From: Candidula unifasciata
Lineage: Eukaryota; Mollusca; Gastropoda; Stylommatophora; Geomitridae
Length of the DNA stretch: 64,000 nt
Assembly: GCA_905116865.2 (NCBI GenBank)
Contig: CAJHNH020001595.1
Span: 152,375-216,374, forward strand
Direction of reading: 5' to 3'
Both the position numbers and the translations under genes were made by a program. How positions within the stretch are numbered: position 1 is the stretch's first letter; every line of letters begins with the position of its first letter. This document shows, piece after piece, positions 38,527 to 50,239 of this stretch. Under the pieces are notes generated by a model that saw only the letters and a program-made list of their open reading frames with translations, was not told the DNA's origin and ran no database searches.

Positions 38527-39735
38527 AAAGGCGGACAACACATGTCTGCCAGGAAGAGTGGCTACCCGTCAGAAGTAAACTGGTCCCAGGTTATGGCCAC
38601 TTTCCCTTTAAGTATAGATGAAACAAAGACATTTTGTGCGTATGTTATCTACCGCAGTTACAAGTGTTAATTACATTCCCTCTTACTATTATCAGCACAC
38701 ACATACACACACACTCACACACACACACACACGCACGCCTATACACGCACCCATTGCAGATTGTCTGGACTAGTCAAACGACAGATAAAATATAAAACAA
38801 CCTAACGCCCTCCTTAAGGTCGGCAAACATGGCGCCACCGATAAAGAAAAAACCCGGACCAACCCATTGTTATAGACGCACCCGAAAGATAACGAACCTT
38901 ATAGGCCCACCTGAAAGATAACAAACCTGGCGTAATTATTTCTGTGAAGTTTGATTAAGGCCAGTGGCCGGGTTTTTGCCTCACAACTTTGGTCAGCCGC
39001 TACTGGGATCATTGAATGGTTGTCTGTGTAATTGTGAGAATATTTGATTGAATAAAGTCGGTAGGTTTTATAACTTGTTCTGTAAGTGAGACAAATGTAT
39101 AGATAATAAACGTGTCATAGATATTAAACTCGTGTAGATATGTAACTTGTGTAGATAGTAAACTTTTTGTAGATGTTAAACTTGTGTAAATGGTTAACTT
39201 TTTTGAAGATGTTAAGCTTGTTATCGAAGTCATAAATATAAAATCTATTAAAAGGTTCAACTTTTCCTATCTATATTCAACTTGTTATATATGTTAAATT
39301 CATTATAGAGGTTAAACATTTCATAAAAGTTGAATTTTCTACAGAGGTTAACCGTGCTATGTCCAAAGATGGACTGGTATGAAAGATGCTTTTGAAGAAA
39401 CATTTAAAGTCGAAAACTTTTTGTAGAAAGAAGGTGAAACGCGTGAAAGCAAGAACCAGTCTGCTGGAAATGTCCAGAAAATACAACAGGCAACAGGATT
39501 TTCAGTGTGCCTGGAAATGTTACAGTTTGAAGACTATCAAATATCAGTCATGATGGAAATTCCTTGGAGTGAATTTCAATCAGTTATGGCCAGGCAAGGT
39601 CAATGCTTTCTACATGAGGTCTCGGAGATATAGTTTTACAGGAGAATCCTTACAATTCGTTGGACATAAAAAAATAGTAACCCAGATGTTTTGAAAGAGG
39701 GGAGTGCTCGAAGACAGTTTATCACAAACATCAGA
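38527..39735. other. Non-coding stretch with decayed short repeats
   Basis: A short CA-rich patch (38695-38735) and, at 39055-39350, a loose repeat of about 23 bp (gtagatgttaaacttgtgt and relatives). No gene recognised. Confidence 0.55.
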
Positions 39736-39739
39736 GAGA

Positions 39740-39935
39740 GACAGTCGTCATGTTATGACAAGATGGAAACTGACACATGTTGTGACCACTGGGAAGATCT
39801 GTGGAATGAGAAACGGAGGAAGACAGCGTAGGAAGATTCTAGACAACTGATACACGCAGTCGTAGATCGCGGATTGTATAGATGCAGGATCGCCCACGCT
39901 ACTCGGCAAGGCACATGGTGATGATATATCCTCGG
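39740..39935 (+). pseudogene. C-terminal relic of an endonuclease/RT-type LINE
   Basis: Broken plus-strand frames read TTGKICGMRNGGRQRRKIL and then DRGLYRCRIAHATRQGTW followed by stops. The order of a Gly/Arg-rich GRQR box, then a D-R-x-x-Y/W-R box and a terminal N/A-x-x-R-x-G-T box is the usual C-terminus of this LINE class. It lies about 160 bp upstream of the L27a relic. Confidence 0.5.
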
Positions 39936-40091
39936 CATGCCTGCACATGAGATCGGGCGCTAGTATATCTGATGTATCCCATAGAATAGGGTTTCCAGAT
40001 CGTACCTCGTCGCTGGGGCTGTAATCTTGCGGGCTGAAGTCGTGAGGGGCACAAACTACCCACCGACACTTGTATTTGCTAAAATATCGTT

Positions 40092-40428
40092 AGAACGCTG
40101 CCGGCGTCGCTACAGAATCAACGTTGACAACCAAAATTCGAATGACTGTATAGCTTAATGCGACATGACACTTAAAAAACTTTGCTGTCCACCCATTACT
40201 GTAAACAAGTTGTGGTTAGTGTTCAGAGAACAACTTACAGTCAAGTATGTGGACCCGCAGATTTTAAAGGCAGAAGTCATCGATGTTTTCCAGGTTGGTT
40301 ATTACCAAATTGTGGGCAAAACTCACATACTTAAGAGACCAATCGTTTTGAAGGCAACGTTTGTCAGCAAAGTTGCCGAAATGGGAATTAGGTGGATGGA
40401 GCCTGCGTGCTGAGTGAATAAACTGCCC
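40092..40428 (+). pseudogene. RPL27A: Processed pseudogene of ribosomal protein L27a
   Basis: An 82-codon open frame (40165-40413) aligns with the C-terminal half of eukaryotic L27a: KLW near its start, IDVFQVGYYQIVGK matching the IDVVRSGYYKVLGK-type segment, then KRPIVLKATFVSK and AE. Upstream, in other frames, ACRINVD-like and MRH segments extend the match, and a frameshift near 40400 restores a GACVL ending. A tgaataaa directly follows, as in many L27a transcripts. The match runs across intron positions expected of the parent gene, so it is most likely an old retrocopy. Frameshifts and many changed residues make function unlikely. Confidence 0.75.
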
Positions 40429-40429
40429 A

Positions 40430-41215
40430 GTCAACGCTTGTTGACTTCACACGCCCAAAGCATAGATTTATACATATAATGTTTCCCAGTGGGTTTGAAG
40501 ACTAGAAACACAATCAGGCACAGTGCTTAAGGGCCTCAATTGAGATGTACTTAGATCGCGATTTTATCTCTAAAATGCGTCCGAGTTGGAGCTATTTAAT
40601 GATGTGAAACATTGATGTTACTGTGTCTGGTCTGACTGCAATAGAACTGTCACTAATGCTTTGGTTTTTAACGTTTGATTTGTAGAAATGAGCTGTAAGG
40701 GAAACGCTCACATTCTGACTGTAAGATTATAACAATTTTGAGTCCTACTGTAGTGATTAGTAGAGGCAACAAGATCATACTAGAGAGTGAGAGAGATAGA
40801 CAGACACAACGAGATACAGACAGACAAGCAGACAGACAGACAAAGAAAAGGCAAATATTGAGACATAGAGATAGACAGACAGGTGGACAGACAAAGAGGC
40901 AGAGACATAGACATACTGATACACCTAAAGAGACAGATATACCGAACCATACCTAGAGTGGGAGAGGCATGGAGAGAAAGAAAGAAATGCGAATAGACAG
41001 ATATACAGTGGGCGACACACACACAGAGAGATAGAAAAAGAAGGACTGAGAGAGAGAGAGAGAGAGAGAGAGATGCCTACTTAACGACTCAATAAATATG
41101 CTTTGTGCCAGGTGTCGCGGGTGTTGGAAGTAACGAGCGTGTAGATTATTCTGCAGACAATGCAGTTATTCTGGCTGTTCCGGCACTGAACAGAAGTGAC
41201 GTTAACAATGTCAGG
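40430..41215. other. Non-coding stretch with purine-rich simple repeats
   Basis: Contains a degraded agacagaca-type repeat (40785-40930) and an AG run (41050-41072). No gene recognised. Confidence 0.6.
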
Positions 41216-41217
41216 CG

Positions 41218-41536
41218 CGAAGACGGATACGGCCAATGGCATGACTGCGTATCGCCATCCAGGCTGACGGATACGGCCAATGGCATGACTGCGTATCGCC
41301 ATCCAGGCTGACGGATACGGCCAATGGCATGACTGCGTATCGCCATCCAGGCTGACGGATACGGCCAATGGCATGACTGCGTATCGCCATCCAGGCTGAC
41401 GGATACGGCCAATGGCATGACTGCGTATCGCCATCCAGGCTGACGGATACGGCCAATGGCATGACTGCGTATCGCCATCCAGGCTGACGGATACGGCCAA
41501 TGGCATGACTGCGTATCGCCATCCAGGCTGACGGAT
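41218..41536. repeat. 44-bp minisatellite, about 7 copies, nearly identical
   Basis: Unit of 44 bp containing gacggatacggccaatggca and tgactgcgtatcgccatcc; copies look identical, so it expanded recently. All minus-strand frames stay open across it, an artefact of the unit lacking stops there. Confidence 0.98.
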
Positions 41537-41584
41537 GTGGTGAGGAAACCTGCAACAACAAGACATGAACAAACGAACGGTTTA

Positions 41585-41703
41585 CGAAGGGGCCAGGACG
41601 TTGTTTGATTAATCAACTCAGAACAGGCGTTATCGGTCATTTGCCACTTTTGAGGAGAAGATTGGAGCACTTATGGATCTGTCCGGAGTGCTCTGATAAT
41701 GCT
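41585..41703. repeat. Dispersed repeat family 2, second copy
   Basis: Matches 9575-9712 (ttgattaatcaac, cagaacagg, ctgtccggagtgct, ctaatcac). It lies just downstream of the 44-bp array. Confidence 0.7.
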
Positions 41704-41730
41704 CACTAATCACACTCATAGACACCCCTC

Positions 41731-41811
41731 CCGCCCCCCCCCCCCCAAAAAAAAGAGAGATACAGAGAAACAAGTCAAGTCGTTACAGAGACAGAGGGAG
41801 AGAGTGCGAGT

Positions 41812-41878
<67 letters not shown>
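41731..41878. repeat. C run and AG microsatellite
   Basis: A run of C at 41734-41745, then AG-rich sequence, then a nearly pure AG run at about 41807-41877. Confidence 0.95.
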
Positions 41879-41879
<1 letters not shown>

Positions 41880-41881
<2 letters not shown>

Positions 41882-42322
41882 AGAAAGATAAAAAGGTATA
41901 CTGTAGAGTGCAACATGATGGCAGACAAAGATATCCAGATGTTTCTGTGTCCAAGTGGTCACGCCTTCGCATCGCATTCTAACGGTCGTCAGTTGTTTTC
42001 TGCATTCCCTCGATCAGTTTAATGTGCAATTTCTGTTTAAACATCACTAGAGGTCGTTGTTGAAGTCAAGTTTTTGTCAAGGAAGACACCGAGAGAGGCG
42101 ATATAAAACCTGAAACATTAAACTTGATGCTCTCACCTATGGAAGCACCTTTACCACCGACTGTTGTTAGCCGACGATGTTATACCACACAAAGGAAATG
42201 TTTGAGAGTTTTGACTGCGCATTTGATGATGATGATGAGGGTGATAGTGGTGGTAGATGTAAGATATCACACTAATACTACATGACTTACGTGACCATGT
42301 GTATTTATATACTTATTTCCAG
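41880..42322. other. Sequence upstream of the mucin-like exon
   Basis: No gene recognised. Just before the exon there is an acceptor-like ttatttccag ending at 42322, and overlapping it a tatttatatac that could instead act as a TATA element. Confidence 0.4.
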
Positions 42323-42334
42323 ATCTGGAGTACA

Positions 42335-45300
42335 ATGTGGTTAACACGGACCGCACCAGTGCTACACATGATTGTTGTATTATCCACATGGTCTGTTACC
42401 GCTGTATCAACATCAAGTACAACAGATAATACAAGTACAGGAGTCACAAACAACACTGGTACCGGAGTCACAAACAACACAAGTACTGCAGTCACAAACA
42501 ATACAAGTACCGGTGTAACAAACAAGACAAGTACTGGAGTCACAAACAATACAAGTACTGGAGTCACAAACAACACAAGTACCGGAGTCACAAACAACAC
42601 AAGTACCGGAGTAACAAGCAACACAAGTACCGGAGTCACAAACAACACAAGTACCGGAGTCACAAACAACACAAGTACCGGATTCACAAACAATACAAAT
42701 ACTGGAGTCACAAACAACACAAGTACCGGACTAACAAACAACACAAGTACCGAAGCAATAAACAACACAAGTACCGGAGTCGAAAACAACACAAGTACCA
42801 GAGTCACAAACAACACAAATACTGGAGTCACAAACAACACAGGTACCGGAGTCACAAACAACACAAGTACCGACGTCGCAAACAACACAAGTACCGACGT
42901 CGCAAACAACACAAGTACTGGAGTCGCAAACAACACAAGTACCGGAGTCACAAACAACACAAGTATTGGAGTCACAAACAACACAAGTACAGGAGTTACA
43001 AACAACACAAGTACAGGAGTAACAAAAAACACAAGTACAGAAGTAACAAACAACACAGGTACCGGAGTCACAAAGAACACAGGTACCGGAGTCACAAACA
43101 ACACAAGTACTGGAGTCACAAACAACACAAGTACTGGAGTTACAAACAACACAAGTACCAGAGTCACAAACAACACAAGTACTGGAGTAACAAACAACAC
43201 AAGTACTGGAGTAACAAACAACACAAGTAACGGAGTAACAAACAATACAAGTACCGGAGTCACGAACAACACAAGTACCGGAGTCAGAAACAACACAAGT
43301 ACTGGAGTAACAAACAACACAAGTACCATAATCACAAACAACACAAGTACCGGATTCAGAAACAACACAAGTACTGGAGTAACAAACAACACAAGTACCG
43401 GAGTCACAAACAATACAAGTACAGGAGTAACAAACAACACAAGTACTGGAGTCACAAACAACACTGGTACCGGAATCTCAAACAACACAGGTACAGGAGT
43501 TACAAACAATACAAGTACCGGAGTCAAAAACAACACAAGTACCGGAGTCACAAACAACACAAGTACCGGAGTCACAAACAACACAAGTACCGGAGTTAAA
43601 AACAACACAAGTACTGGAGTCACAAACAATACAAGTACCGGTGTAACAAACAAGACAAGTACTGGAGTCACAAACAATACAAGTACTGGAGTCACAAACA
43701 ACACAAGTACCGGAGTCACAAACAACACAAGTACCGGAGTAACAAGCAACACAAGTACCGGAGTCACAAACAACACAAGTACCGGAGTCACAAACAACAC
43801 AAGTACCGGATTCACAAACAATACAAGTACTGGAGTCACAAACAACACAAGTACCGGACTAACAAACAACACAAGTACCGAAGCAATAAACAACACAAGT
43901 ACCGGAGTCGAAAACAACACAAGTACCAGAGTCACAAACAACACAAATACTGGAGTCACAAACAACACAGGTACCGGAGTCACAAACAACACAAGTACCG
44001 ACGTCGCAAACAACACAAGTACCGACGTCGCAAACAACACAAGTACTGGAGTCGCAAACAACACAAGTACCGGAGTCACAAACAACACAAGTATTGGAGT
44101 CACAAACAACACAAGTACAGGAGTTACAAACAACACAAGTACAGGAGTAACAAAAAACACAAGTACAGAAGTAACAAACAACACAGGTACCGGAGTCACA
44201 AACAACACAGGTACCGGAGTCACAAACAACACAAGTACAGGAGTCACAAACAACACAAGTACTGGAGTTACAAACAACACAAGTACCAGAGTCACAAACA
44301 ACACAAGTACTGGAGTAACAAACAACACAAGTACTGGAGTAACAAACAACACAAGTAACGGAGTAACAAACAATACAAGTACCAGAGTCACGAACAACAC
44401 AAGTACCGGAGTCAGAAACAACACAAGTACTGGAGTAACAAACAACACAAGTACCATAGTCACAAACAACACAAGTACCGGAGTCAGAAACAACACAAGT
44501 ACTGGAGTAACAAACAACACAAGTACCGGAGTCACAAACAATACAAGTACAGGAGTAACAAACAACACAAGTACTGGAGTCACAAACAACACTGGTACCG
44601 GAATCACAAACAACACAGGTACAGGAGTTACAAACAATACAAGTACCGGAGTCAAAAACAACACAAGTACCGGAGTCACAAACAACACAAGTACCGGAGT
44701 CACAAACAACACAAGTACCGGAGTTAAAAACAACACAAGTACTGGAGTCACAAACAACACAAGTACCGGAGTCACAAACAACACAAGTACCGGAGTCAAA
44801 AACAACACAAGTACCGGAGTCGCAAACAACACAAGTACTGGAGTCGCAAACAACACAAGTACCGGAGTCACAAACAACACAAGTATTGGAGTCACAAACA
44901 ACACAAGTACAGGAGTTACAAACAACACAAGTACAGGAGTAACAAACAACACAAGTACAGAAGTAACAAACAACACAGGTACCGGAGTCACAAACAACAC
45001 AGGTACCGGAGTCACAAACAACACAAGTACCGGAATCACAAACAACACAAGTACTGGAGTTACAAACAACACAAGTACCGGAGTCACAAACAATACAAGT
45101 ACAGGAGTAACAAACAACACAAGTACTGGAGTCACAAACAACACTGGTACCGGAATCACAAACAACACAGGTACAGGAGTTACAAACAATACAAGTACCG
45201 GAGTCAAAAACAACACAAGTACCGGAGTCACAAACAACACAAGTACCGGAGTCACAAACAACACAAGTACCGGAGTTAAAAACAACACAAGTACTGGAGT

Positions 45301-46652
45301 CACAAACAACACAAGTACCGGAGTCACAAACAACACAAGTACCGGAGTCAAAAACAACACAAGTACCGGAGTCGCAAACAACACAAGTACTGGAGTCGCA
45401 AACAACACAAGTACGGGAGTCACAAACAACACAAGTATTGGAGTCACAAACAACACAAGTACAGGAGTTACAAACAACACAAGTACAGGAGTAACAAACA
45501 ACACAAGTACAGAAGTAACAAACAACACAGGTACCGGAGTCACAAACAACACAGGTACCGGAGTCACAAACAACACAAGTACCGGAATCACAAACAACAC
45601 AAGTACTGGAGTTACAAACAACACAAGTACCGGAGTCACAAACAACACAAGTACCGGAGTCACAAACAACACAAGTACTGGAGTAACAAACAACACAAGT
45701 AACGGAGTAACAAACAATACAAGTACCGGAGTCACGAACAACACAAGTACCGGAGTTACAAACAACACAGGTACTGGAGTAACAAACAACACAAGTACCG
45801 GAGTCACAAACAATACAAGTACAGGAGTAACAAACAACACAAGTACTGGAGTCACAAACAACACCAGTACTGGAGTAACAAACAACACAAGTACTGGAGT
45901 AACAAACAACACAAGTAACGGAGTCAAAAACAACACAAGTACCGGAGTCACGAACAACACAAGTACCGGAGTTACAAACAACACAAGTACTGGAGTAACA
46001 AACAACACAAGTACCGGAGTCACAAACAATACAAGTACAGGAGTAACAAACAACACAAGTACTGGAGTCACAAACAACACTGGTACCGGAGTCACAAACA
46101 ACACAGGTACAGGAGTTACAAACAACACAAATACCGGAGTTGCAAACAATACAAGTACCGGAGTCAAAAACAACACAAGTACTGGAGTCACAAACAACAC
46201 AAGTACCGGAGTCACAAACAACACAAGTACCGGAGTTAAAAACAACACAAGTACTGGAGTCACAAACAACACAAGTACCGGAGTCACAAACAACACAAGT
46301 ACCGGAGTCAAAAACAACACAATTACCGGAGTCACAAACAACACAAGTACTGGAGTAACAAACAACACAAGTATCGGAGTCACAAACAATACAGGTACCG
46401 GAGTCACAAACAACACAAGTACCGGAGTCACAAACAACACAAGTACCGGAGTCACAAACAACACAAGTACCGGAGTCACAGACAATACAAGTCCTGGATC
46501 ACATCCAACACCAGTCAAGGAGATACTCTCATCACCAGTCACAGAGTCACAAACATCACCAGTCACAGAGATAACATCTAGAGAAACCGGACCATCCACA
46601 ACAGTCTCTAGAACTCTGCCTACTGCGCCACCTTCGTACAAGATAACACCAT
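42335..46652 (+). CDS. Large mucin-like exon: signal peptide plus about 169 Asn/Thr-rich octapeptide repeats
   Basis: Open frame of 1439 codons from the ATG at 42335 to a strong donor (ccat/gtaagt) at 46652; without splicing a stop comes five codons later. Residues 1 to about 26 form a signal peptide (MWLTRTAPVLHMIVVLSTWS, hydrophobic core then Ala/Val/Ser). From about residue 30 to 1385 there are tandem octapeptides NNTSTGVT, each offering two overlapping N-glycosylation sequons (NNT and NTS) and several Thr/Ser for O-glycosylation. A non-repeat Ser/Thr/Pro tail of about 50 residues follows, with a cysteine near the donor. Variation between repeats falls mainly at third codon positions (acc/act/aca, gtc/gta/gtt, aac/aat), as expected if the protein is under selection. 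Likely a secreted or surface mucin; role (mucus, adhesive, immune, shell) unknown. I chose 42335 over an in-frame ATG at 42299 because the latter precedes the acceptor-like site and would spoil the signal peptide. Confidence 0.8.
42424..46487 (+). repeat. 24-bp coding minisatellite with 47-unit and 23-unit higher-order copies
   Basis: Unit of 24 bp (codons aac-aac-aca-agt-acc-gga-gtc-aca), about 169 copies with no frameshift. Marker variants recur at fixed offsets: cggtgtaac at 42511 and 43639, and cgacgtcgca at 42871 and 43999, both 1128 bp apart (47 units); gagttaaaaa at 44721 and 45273, and tactggagtcgca at 44836 and 45388, both 552 bp apart (23 units). Confidence 0.97.
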
Positions 46653-47030
46653 GTAAGTATTATTAACATCATCACCATCCGTTTGTCCCGTTTTACATCA
46701 CACCGGACGAATATTGGACTGCACTATCCCGTTCTATCCTGTGCAACTGTTTCAGTATCATGGATGGAATCATGTCCTCAACCTTTGACCTCTGGCAACA
46801 ATGTTCATCTAAACCTTTCATTTACAAATACTCGTCTTCTCAATCCATTTGCTTCTCATTTCACCACCTGTTTGTTTATTTAAGGTTCACTTCTCTCCAG
46901 GATGTGCCCAACATACCTACATCTTCGTTGCTTAAAGCTGTTGACACCAGTGGTCAATTTGTTGAGGTATTTGTTTTTGACTGCACTTTATTTCACTTTC
47001 ATTCCAAGACTTTAGTACTTCTTTCACTGG
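46653..47030 (+). other. Start of the intron after the mucin-like exon
   Basis: GT donor at 46653. An acceptor-like tgcaactgtttcag at about 46741-46754 is followed by a short frame (SWMESCPQPLTSGNN), but joining it to the mucin exon in phase gives an early stop, so I do not call an exon. Confidence 0.45.
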
Positions 47031-47036
47031 CTCAAA

Positions 47037-47250
47037 ACTGAAATAACGTCAAAACTGAAATAACATTAAATCTGAAATAACATCAAATCTGAAATAACAT
47101 CAAAACTGAAATAACATCAAATCTGAAATAACATCAAATCTGAAATAACATCAAAACTGAAATAACATCAAAACTGAAATAACATCAAATCTGAAATAAC
47201 ATCAAAACTGAAATAACATCAAAACTGAAATAACATCAAATCTGAAACTA
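47037..47250. repeat. 17-bp minisatellite, about 12 copies
   Basis: Unit aaatctgaaataacatc with an aaaactg variant, over about 210 bp. Confidence 0.95.
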
Positions 47251-47848
47251 CTTTCTTTTGAAACTATTTTTAAAGTGGACATATTTTGTTACTGCTTGTC
47301 AATGCATATCAATTTATGTCCATTTTTTTTACCTTTTGAGTCACAATTCCGACTTTAAAAGGTATAATATGTTACTTTAATTCATTTTAGTCTTTAATTT
47401 GACACCTGCTTAATCTGCTATTGATACCTTTAATATATATGCCTTTTATTATCTTATTCGAAGTCTGACATTTTTATTTGTATTTTTTTTAACTCCATGC
47501 TTTTTTAAGTCTTATGGTATTTATTTACATTCTTCATTTACGGCTGTGAGTCAATGTCGCAATTTCATGGCTGTGAGACAATGTCGCAATTTCATGGCTG
47601 TATCTGCTGTCACACATCAAGATGACAAAGTAGATTTTTACATCTGAGAGAAATTAGAAGAAAGAATAAACACAACTAAGATGAAAATAAAAGATTACAC
47701 AGAGAGATGGTACATAAATTAAATGCAGCGAAAAGAGTATGGCTAAAAAATAGGGGCAAAGAAACTCAGAAACAAAGAGGGAACACACGAGACATGTATA
47801 AAAGGTTTTATCAGTCTTGTCATCTCTTTATGGGATGCAATTTTTGGT
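47251..47848. other. Non-coding AT-rich stretch
   Basis: A small repeat of about 27 bp (ggctgtgagacaatgtcgca) at 47540-47605. No gene recognised. Confidence 0.5.
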
Positions 47849-48020
47849 TATTTGAAACCCCACCCTGGCTCTTTCCAGGGGCCGCAATATAGCCCGACCA
47901 TAAATATGGTCTAATGGCTGAACGCGGTTTCTGGGACCTCTCCACGGGTGGTCCTCATTCCCATGGTGGTACATTGCGTCATCTGGTGTTTATCGCTTGT
48001 GTGATGTCCTGGTGGGGTAA
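47849..48020 (+). repeat. Dispersed repeat family 1, copy 2
   Basis: Matches 24187-24335 over its length; here it ends with a run of A (48019-48028) after ggtggggt, which fits a SINE tail. Confidence 0.7.
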
Positions 48021-48094
48021 AAAAAAATACTACTACAACTAATCAGGTTTTAGAAAATACATACAGCAAGTAGTTGCTTAAAAACAAAAGAATG

Positions 48095-49450
48095 TGAAAT
48101 AATAATGGACAAAGAGAAGGTAGTTGAAAGATGGACAGAGTATATAAAAAAGCTATACGATGAAAACAGCAGACCAGACATAGAGAGTAAGGAGTATTGG
48201 GAAGGGCCGCCAATACTAACAGCAGAAGTAGAAAATGCTATAACCCACATGAGGAAATGTAACTTCACGATTAAAGAATTAAAAGCTGCTGGTGAAATGG
48301 TTTTAGAAGTTTCGACAAAATATTTCAGTGATATTTATAACAATGGACACGTACCTGATGACCTTTTAAAATCTGTCACACCTTTACCGAAAAAACCTGG
48401 TGCAGTCGGAAGTGAAAAACATGGAACAGTTAGTTTAATGAGTCATTTAACTCAAATATTAGTGAGAATTATCATTTATCATTAGAATAAGATGCAAAAT
48501 TAAACCAGAAATTGGAGAACAGCAGTGGGGTTTTGTTGGAGGTAAAGGCACAAACAACGCCATATTTATCTTGAGAACACGTTCAGAAGGAAGACTGACA
48601 TTGATGGGAAAGATCTGAGAATTTTTTTTTTAATATAAAAAAAAACAGCAATAAGGATTGACAAGCAAGTTGGAACCTTTCAGTAACTATAAACAAGGCG
48701 TTAGACAGGGATTTGTACTATCACCCGATTTATTCAATTGTTACAGTGAAATAATAATGAAGTCCATACATGGTATGCCTGGAATATAGGGCGGTGGGCA
48801 TATTGTTAACTATCTGCGATATACTGACGATAAACAGCTGCAAGAAATGATGGATATAAGTCTAACGGAAAAACAAGGGTCTTAGTTTCAAGTACTTGGG
48901 TAACCTGATAACATCAGATGGAAGATGTATTAAAGGAGTTGAATGTCGAATAGCTCAAGCAAAGGCAGCATTTTTCAAAATAAAGAATATTTTATGCAAT
49001 CTTTCTTTGTCAATTGAGACGAAAAATATAATTCTTAAAAGCTCTGTAAATCCTATATTGATATACAGGTGTAAATCATTTAAAGTTAGTAAATTAGTGA
49101 AATTTTTTTTGGAAGCTTTTGAAATGGTTTTATAGTCTATGGATGAGAATACCCTGGCCAGATAAACAGAGCAATAAAGACGTCTTGGTAGAAACAGATC
49201 AATAAAGACGTCTTGGTAGAAACAGATCAATAAAGACGTCTTGGTAGAAACTTGCTCACAAAGAAAACTGATTGCCCATATCAGAAAGAGAAAATCTACA
49301 TTCTTTGTTCATGTGACGAGGATGAGAAAACTGGAGTACATCGTGACATTAGAAAAGTTGGAAGGGAGGAGAGGCAGCGAGAGAACTGATGCTGGACTAG
49401 CTTCTGTTTCTCTTAAATCCCATCCGTTCTTCTGCCAACGATGGTTCTAT
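48095..49450 (+). pseudogene. Endonuclease/RT-type LINE relic, copy A
   Basis: The longest open frame (48105-48485) reads RWTEYIKKLYDE, then EGPPILTAEVENAI, then PDDLLKSVTPLPKKPGA and TVSLMSHLT, which is the order of the RT entry region in this LINE class. Downstream broken frames give GFVGGKGTNNAIFILRT, GVRQGFVLSPDLFN, a YTDD box (normally YADD), FKYLGNLITSDGRC and a C-terminal IRKRKSTFFVHVTRM...EGRRGSER. Stops, frameshifts and the changed catalytic box show it is dead. It ends where the LTR element begins. A 33-bp direct repeat (agacgtcttggtagaaac) at 49178-49250 adds a small tandem. Confidence 0.85.
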
Positions 49451-49453
49451 CAC

Positions 49454-50239
49454 TGACCTTGCCGGCCAACATCCGTGGCTCGCTAACTAGGCCTATGACA
49501 GACAGACTAACCTACAACACACACTGAACCCGAACGCACACAGAGCACACACGACAATCTTTATTGGAAGTACAGGTAATACATAGACAGTTGACTTCCC
49601 GCCGTGTGGCCACCTATTGCCTGGACCCTCTGGCTGAACGGGCTTTACAATCGCCCCGTCCCCAGTACGTGCGACAGGCAATATTCTGGTGTACAAACCA
49701 CAATCCGGCAGGATACGCTCTCTTCTATCGCCACGCTGACCCAATCAAACTGTCACAGTCTCTGTCCTAGTGCAGGGTCAGAGTGTCCAGGTTAGCCACT
49801 CTCTCACAGCACATTGACATAAATACTCTACACAAGAACTATCCTATCCTAACACAAAACTGTACATAAACTATCCAGTCACTAACAGAAATATATCCTA
49901 ACTTTAATACTATAACATAAACTATCCAGTCACTAACAGATATATCCTAACTCTAATACTATAACACAACTGTCTTGCTAAACGTCCTCTCTTCCTGACC
50001 GACGCACACCGAATGTCCTCTTCTCTCTCCCTCCTGTCTCTTGACCCCGTTCACCAGCTCAGTCCCAAAAGCAGTCATCGTGTTTGTCCACAACACAGTT
50101 CAGGCTTTCTTGCTTTATCCTGAGCGCTGGTTTCGCGTCACAGAACGGACTTGACCAGTGACGGCCCTGACCTCTGTGTCAACCCTGGGCGCACACCTTA
50201 CGGTGTGGTACACTGACTGTACTTAATAGGGTTGTGACA
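49454..50239 (-). repeat. 3' LTR of the Gypsy-type element
   Basis: Shares tgaccttgccgg to gtggtacactga with 57274-58036, differing by a handful of substitutions and a few 6-bp indels. Just inside it (plus 50240-50258) a purine-rich tract on the minus strand (gaggaagggtgaa) could be the polypurine tract, in which case the LTR includes the extra tgtcacaaccc-type end up to 50239 that the other LTR lacks. Confidence 0.85.

Noticed and set aside
42313..46641. Minus-strand open frame of 1442 codons (Leu/Val/Phe-rich repeat)
   Set aside because: It is the shadow of the mucin-like exon. The silent third-position changes of the plus frame would be mostly residue-changing here, and there is no start or splice context.
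46740..46883. A possible exon after the mucin exon (frame with SWMESCPQPLTSGNN)
   Set aside because: Joining it to the phase-1 donor produces a stop after about ten codons, and its other frames need an unsupported start.
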